From NCBI RefSeq assembly GCF_001280435.1, contig NZ_LBIP01000013.1, positions 1,550,001-1,614,000 of the forward strand: a stretch of DNA of 64,000 nucleotides. The letters are read 5' to 3'. A program made the translations under genes and the position numbers. The DNA comes from Mangrovimonas xylaniphaga. GTDB taxonomy: Bacteria; Bacteroidota; Bacteroidia; Flavobacteriales; Flavobacteriaceae. This document shows positions 8,476-17,495 of the stretch, in pieces (position 1 is the first letter of the stretch; every line of letters begins with the position of its first letter). The notes under the pieces are model-generated. The model made no database searches. It was not told the origin of the DNA and was given only the letters and a program-made list of their open reading frames with translations.

Positions 8476-9432
8476 TTAATAGAGGTATCGGGTAAGTTGT
8501 CCTGCTTCTACCATAATAAACCTAAAAATAAGCCCGCCGATGATGACTAAAATAGCAGGAACCGCTACGGGGACTTTATAACCTAATAATTCAATGACTT
8601 CCAAAATAGCTGGGACGAGTAGGCCCAAAAGGATGACAAAGCCAAAAAACATCAGGGTAAATTCACCGCCTACCAAAAGGTCCATGGCTTCCAATTGTAC
8701 TTGCGAGCCAGCATAATAGCCCATAATCATATGGGTAATCAGGGCAATTTCTATGACAATTAGGGCTAAATCTATTTTGCTGAACAGATGGCGTTCTTCT
8801 CTATTTCTGGACAGTAAAATAATGGCTGCGGCTCCCGTAGATAAACCAGAGGTTAAGAACAGTGGCCCCAGAATAGCATTGTTCCATAGGGGGCGTGCAT
8901 TAAAGGCCGATAATAAAATACCTGTATACACCCCTAAGATTATCGATAAGGGAACAAGGGCATAAGCCATATAGGTTCTGTTGGCGATAAGGAATTTTTC
9001 AAATTTCTCTAAAAACTTAAATTTTTTAAAGAGTTTTAGTTTCGATTCCCACTTAGGGAAGGCACTTCGGTAATAGCTAAACAACCATAAAAAGGACAGT
9101 GGAGTGGTAATCAATAGCACCCAGGCTCCCCAGGACATTGGGGATTCTATCCTAAAAGTGGTGTATAATCTCCAGGTGTATAGTGGATGGGTTAAATCGT
9201 AAACCAATGCCAAGAGACCAATGGATAAGGCAATTGGAGGTATTACAGCGGCTGCTTTTAGAGCGGGATACTGCTTTTCTTTTCCCATAAGGTAGAATAA
9301 AGCTGCAAAGAATAGGATGCCTGCAGCAAGTCCTCCCAGAAATAGATACAGGGAGATGGGCCAATGCCAAATTTGTAATGAAGGATCAATGTTTGGAATG
9401 TTTCGGCCGCTTGTAAATAGTTCTTCTTCCAT
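8476..9432 (-). CDS. NrfD/PsrC-like quinone-interacting membrane subunit
   Basis: 318 residues with about eight to nine membrane helices, the usual size for NrfD/PsrC. The N-terminal IWHWPISLYLFLGGLAAG segment is characteristic. In polysulfide, thiosulfate and tetrathionate reductases this subunit anchors the catalytic pair to the membrane and exchanges electrons with menaquinone. It sits directly after the ferredoxin subunit gene (12 bp gap), giving the A-B-C order of a Psr/Phs-type complex. Direction of catalysis (reductive or oxidative) cannot be judged from sequence. Confidence 0.92.
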   Translation of the reverse strand: MEEELFTSGRNIPNIDPSLQIWHWPISLYLFLGGLAAGILFFAALFYLMGKEKQYPALKAAAVIPPIALSIGLLALVYDLTHPLYTWRLYTTFRIESPMSWGAWVLLITTPLSFLWLFSYYRSAFPKWESKLKLFKKFKFLEKFEKFLIANRTYMAYALVPLSIILGVYTGILLSAFNARPLWNNAILGPLFLTSGLSTGAAAIILLSRNREERHLFSKIDLALIVIEIALITHMIMGYYAGSQVQLEAMDLLVGGEFTLMFFGFVILLGLLVPAILEVIELLGYKVPVAVPAILVIIGGLIFRFIMVEAGQLTRYLY

Positions 9433-9444
9433 GGTACTTTAGCG

Positions 9445-9978
9445 TTAAATGAGATAAAACACGTGAGGATCGGTCCCTGCCTCTGGCGATAGGGTTTTAT
9501 GTTTTCTGTTTTTCAACAATTGGGATATTTCGCTATTCGGGTCGTCCAAATCGCCAAAATACATGCATTTAGTTGGGCACACAGAGACACATGCGGGCTG
9601 TTGCCCTTTTTCCAATCGGTGGTGGCAAAACGTACATTTGTCTACATAGCCATCGGGGTGTTGGTATCGAGCATCGTAAGGACAGGATTCTATACAGGCC
9701 CCGCAGCCGATACATTGGTCGGCAGTCACCAAAACAATACCGCCTTCCACCACATGACTAGCCCCAGTTGGACAGCATCTTACGCATGGCGGATTGGCGC
9801 AATGGTTGCAACGTTCCGAGCGCAATTCCAATTCTAGGTTAGGGTAGGAACCGCTAACAGCTTCAGTAATCCAATCCCTGCAATAGCCATGGGGCACATT
9901 GTTTTCTGTTTGGCAAGCCACCACACAGTCGCTGCAGCCAACACATTTTAAGGTGTCTATCACCATTGCATATCTCAT
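9445..9978 (-). CDS. 4Fe-4S ferredoxin subunit of molybdoenzyme complex (PsrB-like)
   Basis: 177 residues with four cysteine groups for four [4Fe-4S] clusters: CVGCSDCVVAC (12-22), CNHCANPPCVRCCP (57-70), CIGCGACIESCP (89-100) and CTFCHH...CVSVCPTKC (115-138). This is the standard electron-wire subunit of the DMSO-reductase superfamily, linking the molybdenum site to the NrfD subunit. It has no export signal of its own and is probably co-exported with the Tat-bearing catalytic subunit. Its start codon overlaps the stop of the catalytic gene by 4 bp (9975-9978), indicating translational coupling. Confidence 0.95.
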   Translation of the reverse strand: MRYAMVIDTLKCVGCSDCVVACQTENNVPHGYCRDWITEAVSGSYPNLELELRSERCNHCANPPCVRCCPTGASHVVEGGIVLVTADQCIGCGACIESCPYDARYQHPDGYVDKCTFCHHRLEKGQQPACVSVCPTKCMYFGDLDDPNSEISQLLKNRKHKTLSPEAGTDPHVFYLI

Positions 9979-12218
9979 ACCATTGTATTTTTATGTGGGT
10001 CTTCGGTTAAAATGGAAACAAAGTTTCCTCTTAAACCAGTACCACCCATTAGTGGATCTACGACGATTTGGGAAATAAGTTCGGCGTCACTGGCACCTTT
10101 TCCAAAGGCGCGGGTCAATTTTTTATTGTTATGGCCAAAGCCATGGTACATATACACAGAATCCCAACGAATACGCTCTGTAACTCTCACTTTGATAGGG
10201 AAAGCAGATAGAATGCCATCTTGGTTTTTAAGCCAAACGGGCTGGTCTTTTTTAAGATCTAGGATTCGGGCTACCCTAGGGTTGACCCAAAGGGTGTTTT
10301 CACTTTTTAAATCGCTTAAATAAGGGTTGTTGATCGTTCTACTGAATGTGTGCATGGGAGACCTTCCGTAATTCAACCTGTAAAAACCTTGTGGAGGTTG
10401 TGGATGGTGCGTGTAGACAGGCATAGGATCGAACCCTAAATCTGCCAATTCTTGAGAATAGAACTCTATTTTTCCACTTGGAGTACCAAACACATAATCC
10501 TGTCCTTCTCCGAGGAACAATGGTCCAGAGGTTCTTTCGAAGTTCTTAACACCTATCTTTTTCATTTCATCCAAAGAAGTCCCCAATTTGTTGAGTTGCC
10601 ATTCAATCACCTCTTCAAAATCGTTGTAATTGAAATAGTCTCCTAAACCAATACGGTCGCCAATTTGTTTACTGATCCACCAGGCAGGTTTGGAATTGTA
10701 TTTAGGCTTTACAGCTGGAATACGAACGGCAATGGACGGATGACGGTTGGTGGCAGAGCGAATACCGTCATAACGTTCTAAATAGGTGCATTCCGGTAAT
10801 ACCACATCGGCATAGCCTGTGATTTCCATAGGCATGGTATCTACCACGACCAAAAATTCAACCGCATTAATAGCTTCAAGAGTTTGTTCTCGCTGTGGCA
10901 GGGTGTTTATTAAATTGGTTCCTGCAATCATCCATGCTTTAATAGGATATGGATTATCTTCATTTGGAATGGTCGCTTTGACTACTTCCGAAGTATTGCC
11001 CATTTCAGCAAATGGATATTGCTGACCTATTTCATGCCAGCCCCATTTAGGTTCTGGATAGGCGGGATGCGGATATTTTGGAATACTGATTTTCTCTTTA
11101 AAGTAGAACCCACCTCGGTTACCCCAAGAGCCCAAAAGACCATTTAAAATGGCAATGGCACGTTCGCGTTGCGAGTCGTCTCCATACCAAGTCACATGGC
11201 GTCCAGGGTGTACAATGGTAGCTGGGGCAGCCGCAGCCATAAGGCGAGCCGTTTCCCTAATGCTATCAGGTTTTATGGTGGTGATGCCGTAGGCCCATTC
11301 CGGAGTATATGGTTTTACGTGGGCTTTTAGTTCCTCGAAACCAATGGCATATTTTTCAACGTATTTTTTATTGTAAAGCTCTTCCTCAATCAACACATGC
11401 ATCCAAGAAAGTAGTAAGGCAATGTCAGTCGCGGGTTTGATAGGCAACCAATGCGACGATTTACTGGCCGCTGTAGAAAATCTAGGATCCACAGTAATAA
11501 TGGTAGCACCATTATCGATGGCGTCAGACATTTCCTGAACCTGGGTATTGTGCATGTTCTCTCCAATATGGGAGCCAATGAGCACTAGGCATTTAGTGTC
11601 TCTAATATCGGTAGGTTCTGGAGAGCCTACCCATGAGCCGAAGGTTAGTCCGAAACCTGTTTCCCTTGGGCCTCTACACTGCGCATAGGCAGGTTCAGCA
11701 ATGGTATCGGAACCATAGGCTTTAAAGAGGTGTTCCAAATGACTTCCTGGAGACCCGTGTTTTAAAAGCGCAAACGACTCGGGGCCGTACTTTTGTTTTA
11801 TTTCTGTGAATTTTTCGGCAATTAGGTCTAGGGCCTCCTCCCAACTGGCTTCCCGGTAGGTTTCTTCACCGTTTATGGTGGTTCTTATTAATGGCGTTTT
11901 TAAACGATCTTCATCGCTGTACATACCAATACCTCCCGTACCTCTTGGGCAGAGTCTTCCGTTACAGTGCGGGTCATCATCATTTCCAATCACTTTTTTG
12001 ATGTCGCCAGTTTCGTCTGCATAGGCCCATGCGGCACATTTCCAAAAGCATACCTCACAATAGGTAGCAGTTCTAGAAAGTTTTTTGGCAATATTTTCTT
12101 TTACGGCAGCATCCAATAATGGATTGGGTGCTAATAAATTGACTGCTGAAGAGGAAAGTGCTAAGCCCCCTAACCCTAAAGCTGAAATTTTGATGAATTT
12201 TCTTCTGGATGTCACCAT
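9975..12218 (-). CDS. Tat-exported molybdopterin oxidoreductase, Psr/Phs/Srr-type catalytic subunit
   Basis: 747 residues. It begins with a twin-arginine signal (SRRKFIK then a hydrophobic stretch to about residue 30). A [4Fe-4S] motif follows (Cys54, Cys57, Cys61, Cys90; CEVCFWKC...CPRG), then the molybdopterin oxidoreductase body and a C-terminal dinucleotide-binding domain. YAQCRGPRETGFG probably supplies the Mo-ligand Cys. It resembles polysulfide/thiosulfate/tetrathionate reductases and relatives that oxidise sulfur compounds. It is the first gene of a seven-gene leftward operon with B and C subunits, YeeE halves and rhodanese-fold proteins, which argues for a sulfur substrate. The precise reaction is inference. 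Confidence 0.92.
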   Translation of the reverse strand: MVTSRRKFIKISALGLGGLALSSSAVNLLAPNPLLDAAVKENIAKKLSRTATYCEVCFWKCAAWAYADETGDIKKVIGNDDDPHCNGRLCPRGTGGIGMYSDEDRLKTPLIRTTINGEETYREASWEEALDLIAEKFTEIKQKYGPESFALLKHGSPGSHLEHLFKAYGSDTIAEPAYAQCRGPRETGFGLTFGSWVGSPEPTDIRDTKCLVLIGSHIGENMHNTQVQEMSDAIDNGATIITVDPRFSTAASKSSHWLPIKPATDIALLLSWMHVLIEEELYNKKYVEKYAIGFEELKAHVKPYTPEWAYGITTIKPDSIRETARLMAAAAPATIVHPGRHVTWYGDDSQRERAIAILNGLLGSWGNRGGFYFKEKISIPKYPHPAYPEPKWGWHEIGQQYPFAEMGNTSEVVKATIPNEDNPYPIKAWMIAGTNLINTLPQREQTLEAINAVEFLVVVDTMPMEITGYADVVLPECTYLERYDGIRSATNRHPSIAVRIPAVKPKYNSKPAWWISKQIGDRIGLGDYFNYNDFEEVIEWQLNKLGTSLDEMKKIGVKNFERTSGPLFLGEGQDYVFGTPSGKIEFYSQELADLGFDPMPVYTHHPQPPQGFYRLNYGRSPMHTFSRTINNPYLSDLKSENTLWVNPRVARILDLKKDQPVWLKNQDGILSAFPIKVRVTERIRWDSVYMYHGFGHNNKKLTRAFGKGASDAELISQIVVDPLMGGTGLRGNFVSILTEDPHKNTMV

Positions 12219-12302
12219 AGCTATTTGGATTGGTTCTTAAAGTTAAGGAATTTTTTAATCTTTTTAGAGAGATTAAAAGTATCATTTCTACACTTGGTTT
12301 CT

Positions 12303-12318
12303 TGTAACAATTGTTACA
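12303..12318. promoter_or_regulatory. 16-bp palindrome in divergent promoter region (Crp/Fnr-like operator candidate)
   Basis: TGTAACAATTGTTACA is a perfect inverted repeat in the 165-bp space between the divergent molybdoenzyme operon (start 12218) and the multiheme cytochrome gene (start 12384). Its size and TGTnAC half-sites fit Crp/Fnr-family dimer operators. A second inverted repeat (TTTTAATC at 12253-12260 and GATTAAAA at 12271-12278) lies on the operon side. The regulator is not encoded nearby, so identity is inferred. Confidence 0.55.
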
Positions 12319-12383
12319 GTGGAAGCGCTTTTTTGATAGTGTTTCGGGGGAAGATTTATTGTAAATTTGAACAAGCGCTCACT

Positions 12384-14273
12384 ATGAAAGAAAAGACCTA
12401 TTTCAGATGGATTTTGATACTGGCCATTTTGTTATTTGGCTTGATGTATGTTGTGAGGCATACGGATGTTTTTAGGTCTCAGGAATTTTCAGGGGAGCAA
12501 TATGAAGGTAAGGTTGTTTCTGAAGTTGAATCCTGCATGCAGTGCCATCAGCAAACCAAAGGGTTTTCAGAATACCACAATCCGGAACTCATAGGCTGCG
12601 CCAATTGCCATTTGGGAAATACAAGTTCCTTTAATAAAGAGGAAGCGCATGAAGGCATGGTTTTGATACCGGGTAATTTAGCAGATGCCCAAAAGACCTG
12701 TGGAAAATGTCATGCCAACGAATTACATAATGTAGAGCACTCCCTTATGACTACCAATAGTGGGTTGGTGGCGGTTGATAAATTTGTGTTTGGTGAAGCC
12801 GATAGCTTGAATGCCCATTACCACATTAAAGACTTGCAGTATTCGGCAGCCGATAAACACTTGCGGGATTTGTGTGCCAATTGCCATTTGGGTGCCCAAA
12901 AAACCGATTATGGCCCTATTGCCCAATTAAGTCGGGGGGGAGGGTGTAATGCTTGTCATTTAAATTATTCACAACAAGCCAAAGCAGACCTTTCTAGTTA
13001 CATGGCATCCAACAAAACCCAGCTGCCACAGGTACATCCTTCCAGTGATGTGTTTATGGATGATACCCATTGTTTTGGCTGTCATAGTCGTTCCAGCAGG
13101 ATTTCCACCAATTATATAGGGCTTCAGGAAACCTTGTTGGATGAAGCTGAGGTGGCCCATATCAAGGGGCATGTGGTGTTGGAGGACAAAAGGGTCTATA
13201 AACAGTTGCAGGAAGATGTGCACCATACCAAGGGTCTATTGTGTATCGATTGTCATTCCTCTCACGAGGTGATGGGCGATGGTAAGACCTATTCCCACGC
13301 CGAAGATGCCGTTACCCTGAAATGCAATGATTGCCATTTCAAATCCAAGCCTCGTACGGTGCCTTTCGATTCGATTGATAGGGAAAGTAGATTGGTCTAT
13401 TTACACAGGGGCTATGAGCATCGTGACAAAGAAATATTTATTGCAGAAAAAGATGGGCACCCCTTAATAAATACCTATGTGGACTCTTTGGGGAATGCCT
13501 TTCTAATTGGAAAAAAGGATCAGAAATTACACCCTTTAGCTCCCCAATCGGCTGTTTGTTCTCGGGATAATGCCCATAAAAATGTGAGTTGTAGTGCTTG
13601 TCATTCCTCTTGGACGCCACGTTGTATTGGTTGTCACAATAAGTTTGATGGCAATGAAGCCCAGGCCTTCGATTTGTTGGATAAGAAATTGGTGAAAGGC
13701 CAATGGAAGGAATATGTCGCTGAGTTTTCGGCCTCGCAACCGGCTTTAGGGGTTAGAGAGCATAAAGACGCTATTATTGTTGAACCTGCCATCCCTGGGA
13801 TGGTCATGACCATAGATAAAGGCAGTTATAGTGGTCACCCCGATACCGATGTGTCCTTTCACAGGCTCTTTGCTCCAAATTCACCACATACTACTACAAA
13901 AGCGGTGCGCGACTGTAAATCCTGCCATGCCAATCCCTATACTTTGGGCTATGGCAACGGAACTTTGGTATATCAAACAAATAAAGAAATAGGGGAATGG
14001 GTCTTTACTCCAGAATATGCCTTAAATCTTAATGATGGTTTGCCGGAAGATGCTTGGATACCTTTTATGAAAGAAGGAACTGCCCAAGAACCAACATCAA
14101 CAAGAACCAATTTTAGGCCTTTTAATGTAGCTGAACAACAGCGCCTCTTGTTTGTCGGGGCCTGTTTACAGTGCCATGATGATACGTCCAAGGTTATGCA
14201 ACAAACTTTGGAACAGGGATTGGAAATGAGTATGAAACAATTGAGCAAGGCTTGTATTTTGCCAGCTCAATAG
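12384..14273 (+). CDS. Dodecaheme c-type cytochrome, N-terminally anchored
   Basis: 629 residues from the ATG at 12384. The open frame extends further upstream, but only this Met places the hydrophobic anchor (residues 9-24) at the N-terminus. Twelve CxxCH heme motifs start at Cys51, 72, 106, 164, 188, 230, 287, 314, 403, 414, 511 and 594. The rest is His-rich with no other recognised domain. It should lie on the periplasmic face and carry electrons to or from a membrane or periplasmic partner. Divergence from the molybdoenzyme operon across a shared palindrome suggests co-regulation and a redox partnership. A TAAATTTG box at 12362-12369 could be its -7 element but would leave a very short leader. 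Confidence 0.92.
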   Translation: MKEKTYFRWILILAILLFGLMYVVRHTDVFRSQEFSGEQYEGKVVSEVESCMQCHQQTKGFSEYHNPELIGCANCHLGNTSSFNKEEAHEGMVLIPGNLADAQKTCGKCHANELHNVEHSLMTTNSGLVAVDKFVFGEADSLNAHYHIKDLQYSAADKHLRDLCANCHLGAQKTDYGPIAQLSRGGGCNACHLNYSQQAKADLSSYMASNKTQLPQVHPSSDVFMDDTHCFGCHSRSSRISTNYIGLQETLLDEAEVAHIKGHVVLEDKRVYKQLQEDVHHTKGLLCIDCHSSHEVMGDGKTYSHAEDAVTLKCNDCHFKSKPRTVPFDSIDRESRLVYLHRGYEHRDKEIFIAEKDGHPLINTYVDSLGNAFLIGKKDQKLHPLAPQSAVCSRDNAHKNVSCSACHSSWTPRCIGCHNKFDGNEAQAFDLLDKKLVKGQWKEYVAEFSASQPALGVREHKDAIIVEPAIPGMVMTIDKGSYSGHPDTDVSFHRLFAPNSPHTTTKAVRDCKSCHANPYTLGYGNGTLVYQTNKEIGEWVFTPEYALNLNDGLPEDAWIPFMKEGTAQEPTSTRTNFRPFNVAEQQRLLFVGACLQCHDDTSKVMQQTLEQGLEMSMKQLSKACILPAQ

Positions 14274-14309
14274 AGGGATTATTGTAGCAGTGAGATGCGA
14301 GGTGTCATT

Positions 14310-16100
14310 TCATGTAATAAAATGTACCTTTTCCAAAGGCTGTAATTGATGTCCAAAATGAAATAGTTTTTTATGCCCAGAGGGACCTTCAATCAAAAGA
14401 GGTAAGACATTTAAATTGGATGCCATCTGTTTTTTTATCCATGCCCTGCTATCCATTGGAACTGAAATTTGGTCAATGCCTTTAGAATATTCTTCCGAAG
14501 AAATCTTTTGGAACCAATAATTCACATCTACCCCAGAGGCAAAGAGACTGGAGGTATTGGACAGTTCCAATATATCGATTCCTGCTAGGTAGTTGCTTTT
14601 GGAAAGTAAGACATGTGTGTTTGGTATCTGAAAACTGCCACTGGCCAATTGGGTAGCAAGGATATTGACTTCCGTATTAGCTGTTGCGGCTATAAAGGTC
14701 TCTATGGTAGCGGCACCGGTTTCTGCCAATACCTCTTCCTGTAGGGCATTCCCGTGATAGCAAACAAAACCCTGTTCATTGGTTTGTTTGACAATATCTT
14801 GGTTGGCGTCTATAAAGGTAATTTTGGTTTGGTCTTTTAAGTATTGGGCAATCAAAAGGCTTAAGGGGTTAGCGCCCAATATTAGCAAGCCTTCACGTTT
14901 GTTGATCACTACCAGTTCCCCCCGTTTCTTCAGCCAATCGGTGGTCCATTTCAATAAAAAAGGAACAGTCATAGTAGTTAATATAGCCATAAATACCAGT
15001 ATGGAAAATATCTTTTGGTCAATAATGCCCATTTCCAACCCAATACCAGCAATGATAATCTCTACTGCTCCGCGGCCATTCATTCCTGCCCCAATAGTAA
15101 CACCTTCTCTCCAACCCAGGCCAGTTGGCAGATAAAATAGAGCAACCCCTAAGATCTTTCCAATTATGGCCATGGCAATAATGGTCAATAGCATGGGGAG
15201 GTCCGTATGAAATACGTCTAGATTTACCATAAAACCGGCCGATACAAAAAATACAGGAGCCAAAAAGCCAATGGAAACATCGTAAAAGGCTTTATGTACT
15301 TCTTTTGAAATATTCTTGGGAAATAAATTGTCCTTGATAAAGAGCCCTGCCATAAAAGCTCCTAAAATACTGTGCATACCTGCCAACTCCGCCAATTCTG
15401 CATAGGCTAGGGCCACAATGATAATGCTGGTGAAAAAGAAGGTGCTACTGGCCGATTTAAACTTAGAAAGATACCTTCCCAATCTGGGCAATAGGTAGAT
15501 GCCAATAAGAATGGTCACTGAAAAGAAGGCAATGGCTTTGAGGGCTACAACTAGAAGTTCGGAGGCGTCAAAGGTTCCCATGGCAGCCGCGCTCAGGATC
15601 CCGGCAAAAATCAAAAGAGCCAAGGTGTCTGAAATCAATGCGCCAGCCATAAGAACGTAAGCAATCCGGGTGTTCAGGAGTTTTAGATCAACCAGTATTC
15701 TGCTTTTGGTGGCTAGGGAGGTCACGCCTACGGCCATCCCAACAAACATTCCGGCCATGGCATTGCCGCCAAACCAAATAGTGGCATAATAGCCTAAAGC
15801 AAATGGCAGAACAAAGCCACCTATAGATGCCAAAAGTCCAGGCCAGGATGCTTTTTTTAGGTCTTTAAAATCAATCTCAATACCAATATACACCATAAGC
15901 AGCATGATGCCTATTTCAGAAAGCACCCTAATGGTTTCTGTATACTCCAACCAACCCAACAGCCCGGGACCTAATAGGATGCCGATCACAAGTTCGCCTA
16001 AAATAGACGGGTAGCCAATGCGTCTGGCAGCGGCCCCTCCAAGCCACGCAGCAACAAGTACTGCCAACAGGTTGATGATATTTAGGTCGAAAGCTTCCAA
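14310..16100 (-). CDS. KefB-type monovalent cation:proton antiporter with RCK/TrkA-N domain
   Basis: 596 residues. About 12 membrane helices of a CPA2 Na+/H+ exchanger domain span residues 5-390 (GYPSILGELVIGILLGPGLLG, VGVTSLATKSR, NGRGAVEIIIAG). A Rossmann-like RCK N-terminal domain (about 400-515) starts with LLILGANPLSLLIAQYL. No separate TrkA-C domain is obvious. No in-frame ATG exists near the N-terminus and a stop lies just upstream, so translation must begin at a TTG (16098-16100), with AGAAGG four bases before it as a ribosome site. It probably exports K+ or Na+ in exchange for protons. Confidence 0.9.
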   Translation of the reverse strand: MEAFDLNIINLLAVLVAAWLGGAAARRIGYPSILGELVIGILLGPGLLGWLEYTETIRVLSEIGIMLLMVYIGIEIDFKDLKKASWPGLLASIGGFVLPFALGYYATIWFGGNAMAGMFVGMAVGVTSLATKSRILVDLKLLNTRIAYVLMAGALISDTLALLIFAGILSAAAMGTFDASELLVVALKAIAFFSVTILIGIYLLPRLGRYLSKFKSASSTFFFTSIIIVALAYAELAELAGMHSILGAFMAGLFIKDNLFPKNISKEVHKAFYDVSIGFLAPVFFVSAGFMVNLDVFHTDLPMLLTIIAMAIIGKILGVALFYLPTGLGWREGVTIGAGMNGRGAVEIIIAGIGLEMGIIDQKIFSILVFMAILTTMTVPFLLKWTTDWLKKRGELVVINKREGLLILGANPLSLLIAQYLKDQTKITFIDANQDIVKQTNEQGFVCYHGNALQEEVLAETGAATIETFIAATANTEVNILATQLASGSFQIPNTHVLLSKSNYLAGIDILELSNTSSLFASGVDVNYWFQKISSEEYSKGIDQISVPMDSRAWIKKQMASNLNVLPLLIEGPSGHKKLFHFGHQLQPLEKVHFIT

Positions 16101-16218
16101 TGCCTTCTAAATATAATTTTTTTTCTACACTAAACCAATAGGGGTGTCTCTATGTGTTCTGTAAATCAGTTTGTTGTGTGGATGTGGAATGCTGTGGTGT
16201 AATTATCTAATGAAGCTA

Positions 16219-17286
16219 TTAGTACTTACCTCGCTTTTTAGCGTTCTTAAATTCCTTGACCATTTTTCCGAATGCTTTGTCCTTTTTGCGTTTTTCTGCA
16301 ACTGTGGCTTCAAAATGTTCCTTTTCCCGTTCCATTTTTAGGTAGTTCTCGTAGGACATGGCATCGATTTCACCTTTATCCACAGCTGAAATGACGGCGC
16401 AACCTTTTTCGGTGGTGTGGGTGCAATCTTTAAACTTGCACTGTTTAGCTAGTTCCAAAATGGTTTCAAAAGTGAGCTCCAAACCTTCGGTAACATCGGT
16501 AATGCCTACTTCCCGCATGCCGGGGTTGTCTATAATGATGCCCCCGTTGTCAAGAACTTGCAGTTCCCGGTGTGTGGTAACGTGGCGCCCACGGCTGGTA
16601 TGCTTGCTGATGGCATTGGTTTTCATCAATTCTTGGCCAGAAAGTGTATTTAATAGCGTCGACTTTCCAACGCCCGAAGACCCCAACAAACAATAAGTTT
16701 TCCCTTTTTCTATAAGGGCTTTTACGGCATCAATCCCTTGTTGGGAGGTGTTGCTTATGGCAATAACAGGAACATTTGGCAGTCTTTTGACAATGCTTTC
16801 CAATAGTTCCGAAAGAATATCTTCTGATACCAAGTCAATTTTGTTCAGAATGATCACTGGATCTACTTTTGAGTCATTGCAAATGGTCAAGTACCTTTCA
16901 ATTCGGTTGATACTGAAATCTCTGTCGGCCGCCTGTACAATAAAGGCAGTGTCTATATTGGTAGCAATGATTTGTGCGTCCCCTTTTTTGCCTACTGCTT
17001 GCCTCTGCAAAATAGAGGATCTAGGGAATACGGCATGGATAAGGACCTTATCGGTATCATAGTCGGAAATGGCGACCCAGTCTCCAACCGCAGGAAAATC
17101 GGCTCTACTTTGGGCCGTATACCTTAAGTTGCCCAATATTTCGCCTTCATAGTCTTGCTCTGCCGTTTTCACGATATAGCGCTCCTTGTGCTCGGCAATT
17201 ACCCGTCCTACTTCAAAGCTGTCAAGGCCATGTTGTATGCGATAGGTTTCCAAGTTGGGATTGTATCCTAAATCTTCAAGTGTCAT
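16219..17286 (-). CDS. rsgA: Ribosome small-subunit-dependent GTPase A
   Basis: 355 residues, slightly long for the family because of a Lys-rich C-terminal tail. The order is an OB-fold (about 20-85), then a circularly permuted GTPase with NKID (G4) before the P-loop GSSGVGKSTLLN (G1) and DNPGMRE (G3), then a zinc knuckle (CKFKDCTHTTEKGC). RsgA promotes late maturation of the 30S ribosomal subunit. It is monocistronic on the minus strand and unrelated in function to its neighbours. Confidence 0.96.
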   Translation of the reverse strand: MTLEDLGYNPNLETYRIQHGLDSFEVGRVIAEHKERYIVKTAEQDYEGEILGNLRYTAQSRADFPAVGDWVAISDYDTDKVLIHAVFPRSSILQRQAVGKKGDAQIIATNIDTAFIVQAADRDFSINRIERYLTICNDSKVDPVIILNKIDLVSEDILSELLESIVKRLPNVPVIAISNTSQQGIDAVKALIEKGKTYCLLGSSGVGKSTLLNTLSGQELMKTNAISKHTSRGRHVTTHRELQVLDNGGIIIDNPGMREVGITDVTEGLELTFETILELAKQCKFKDCTHTTEKGCAVISAVDKGEIDAMSYENYLKMEREKEHFEATVAEKRKKDKAFGKMVKEFKNAKKRGKY

Positions 17287-17495
17287 TTTTTAAGAGCGTT
17301 GAAATTGCGTGAAATGGTCTGTAGTTTTGCTTAAGTTGTTAAGCACTTATTCCAACTACTAAAGATAATTAATTCTAGCTGTTTTTCTTGAGGATTTCAT
17401 GGAAAGTTCAAGCAGTTAGGGTTTTTCAAAACATGGGAAATTTAGGATAGCTATAATTGAAGGTTAGAGTTTCTCTTTTACTGTTATTGTTAATT

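Noticed and set aside
12225-12383. N-terminal extension of the multiheme cytochrome
   Set aside because: It would place the membrane anchor internally and cover the divergent promoter and palindrome. The ATG at 12384 is the better start.
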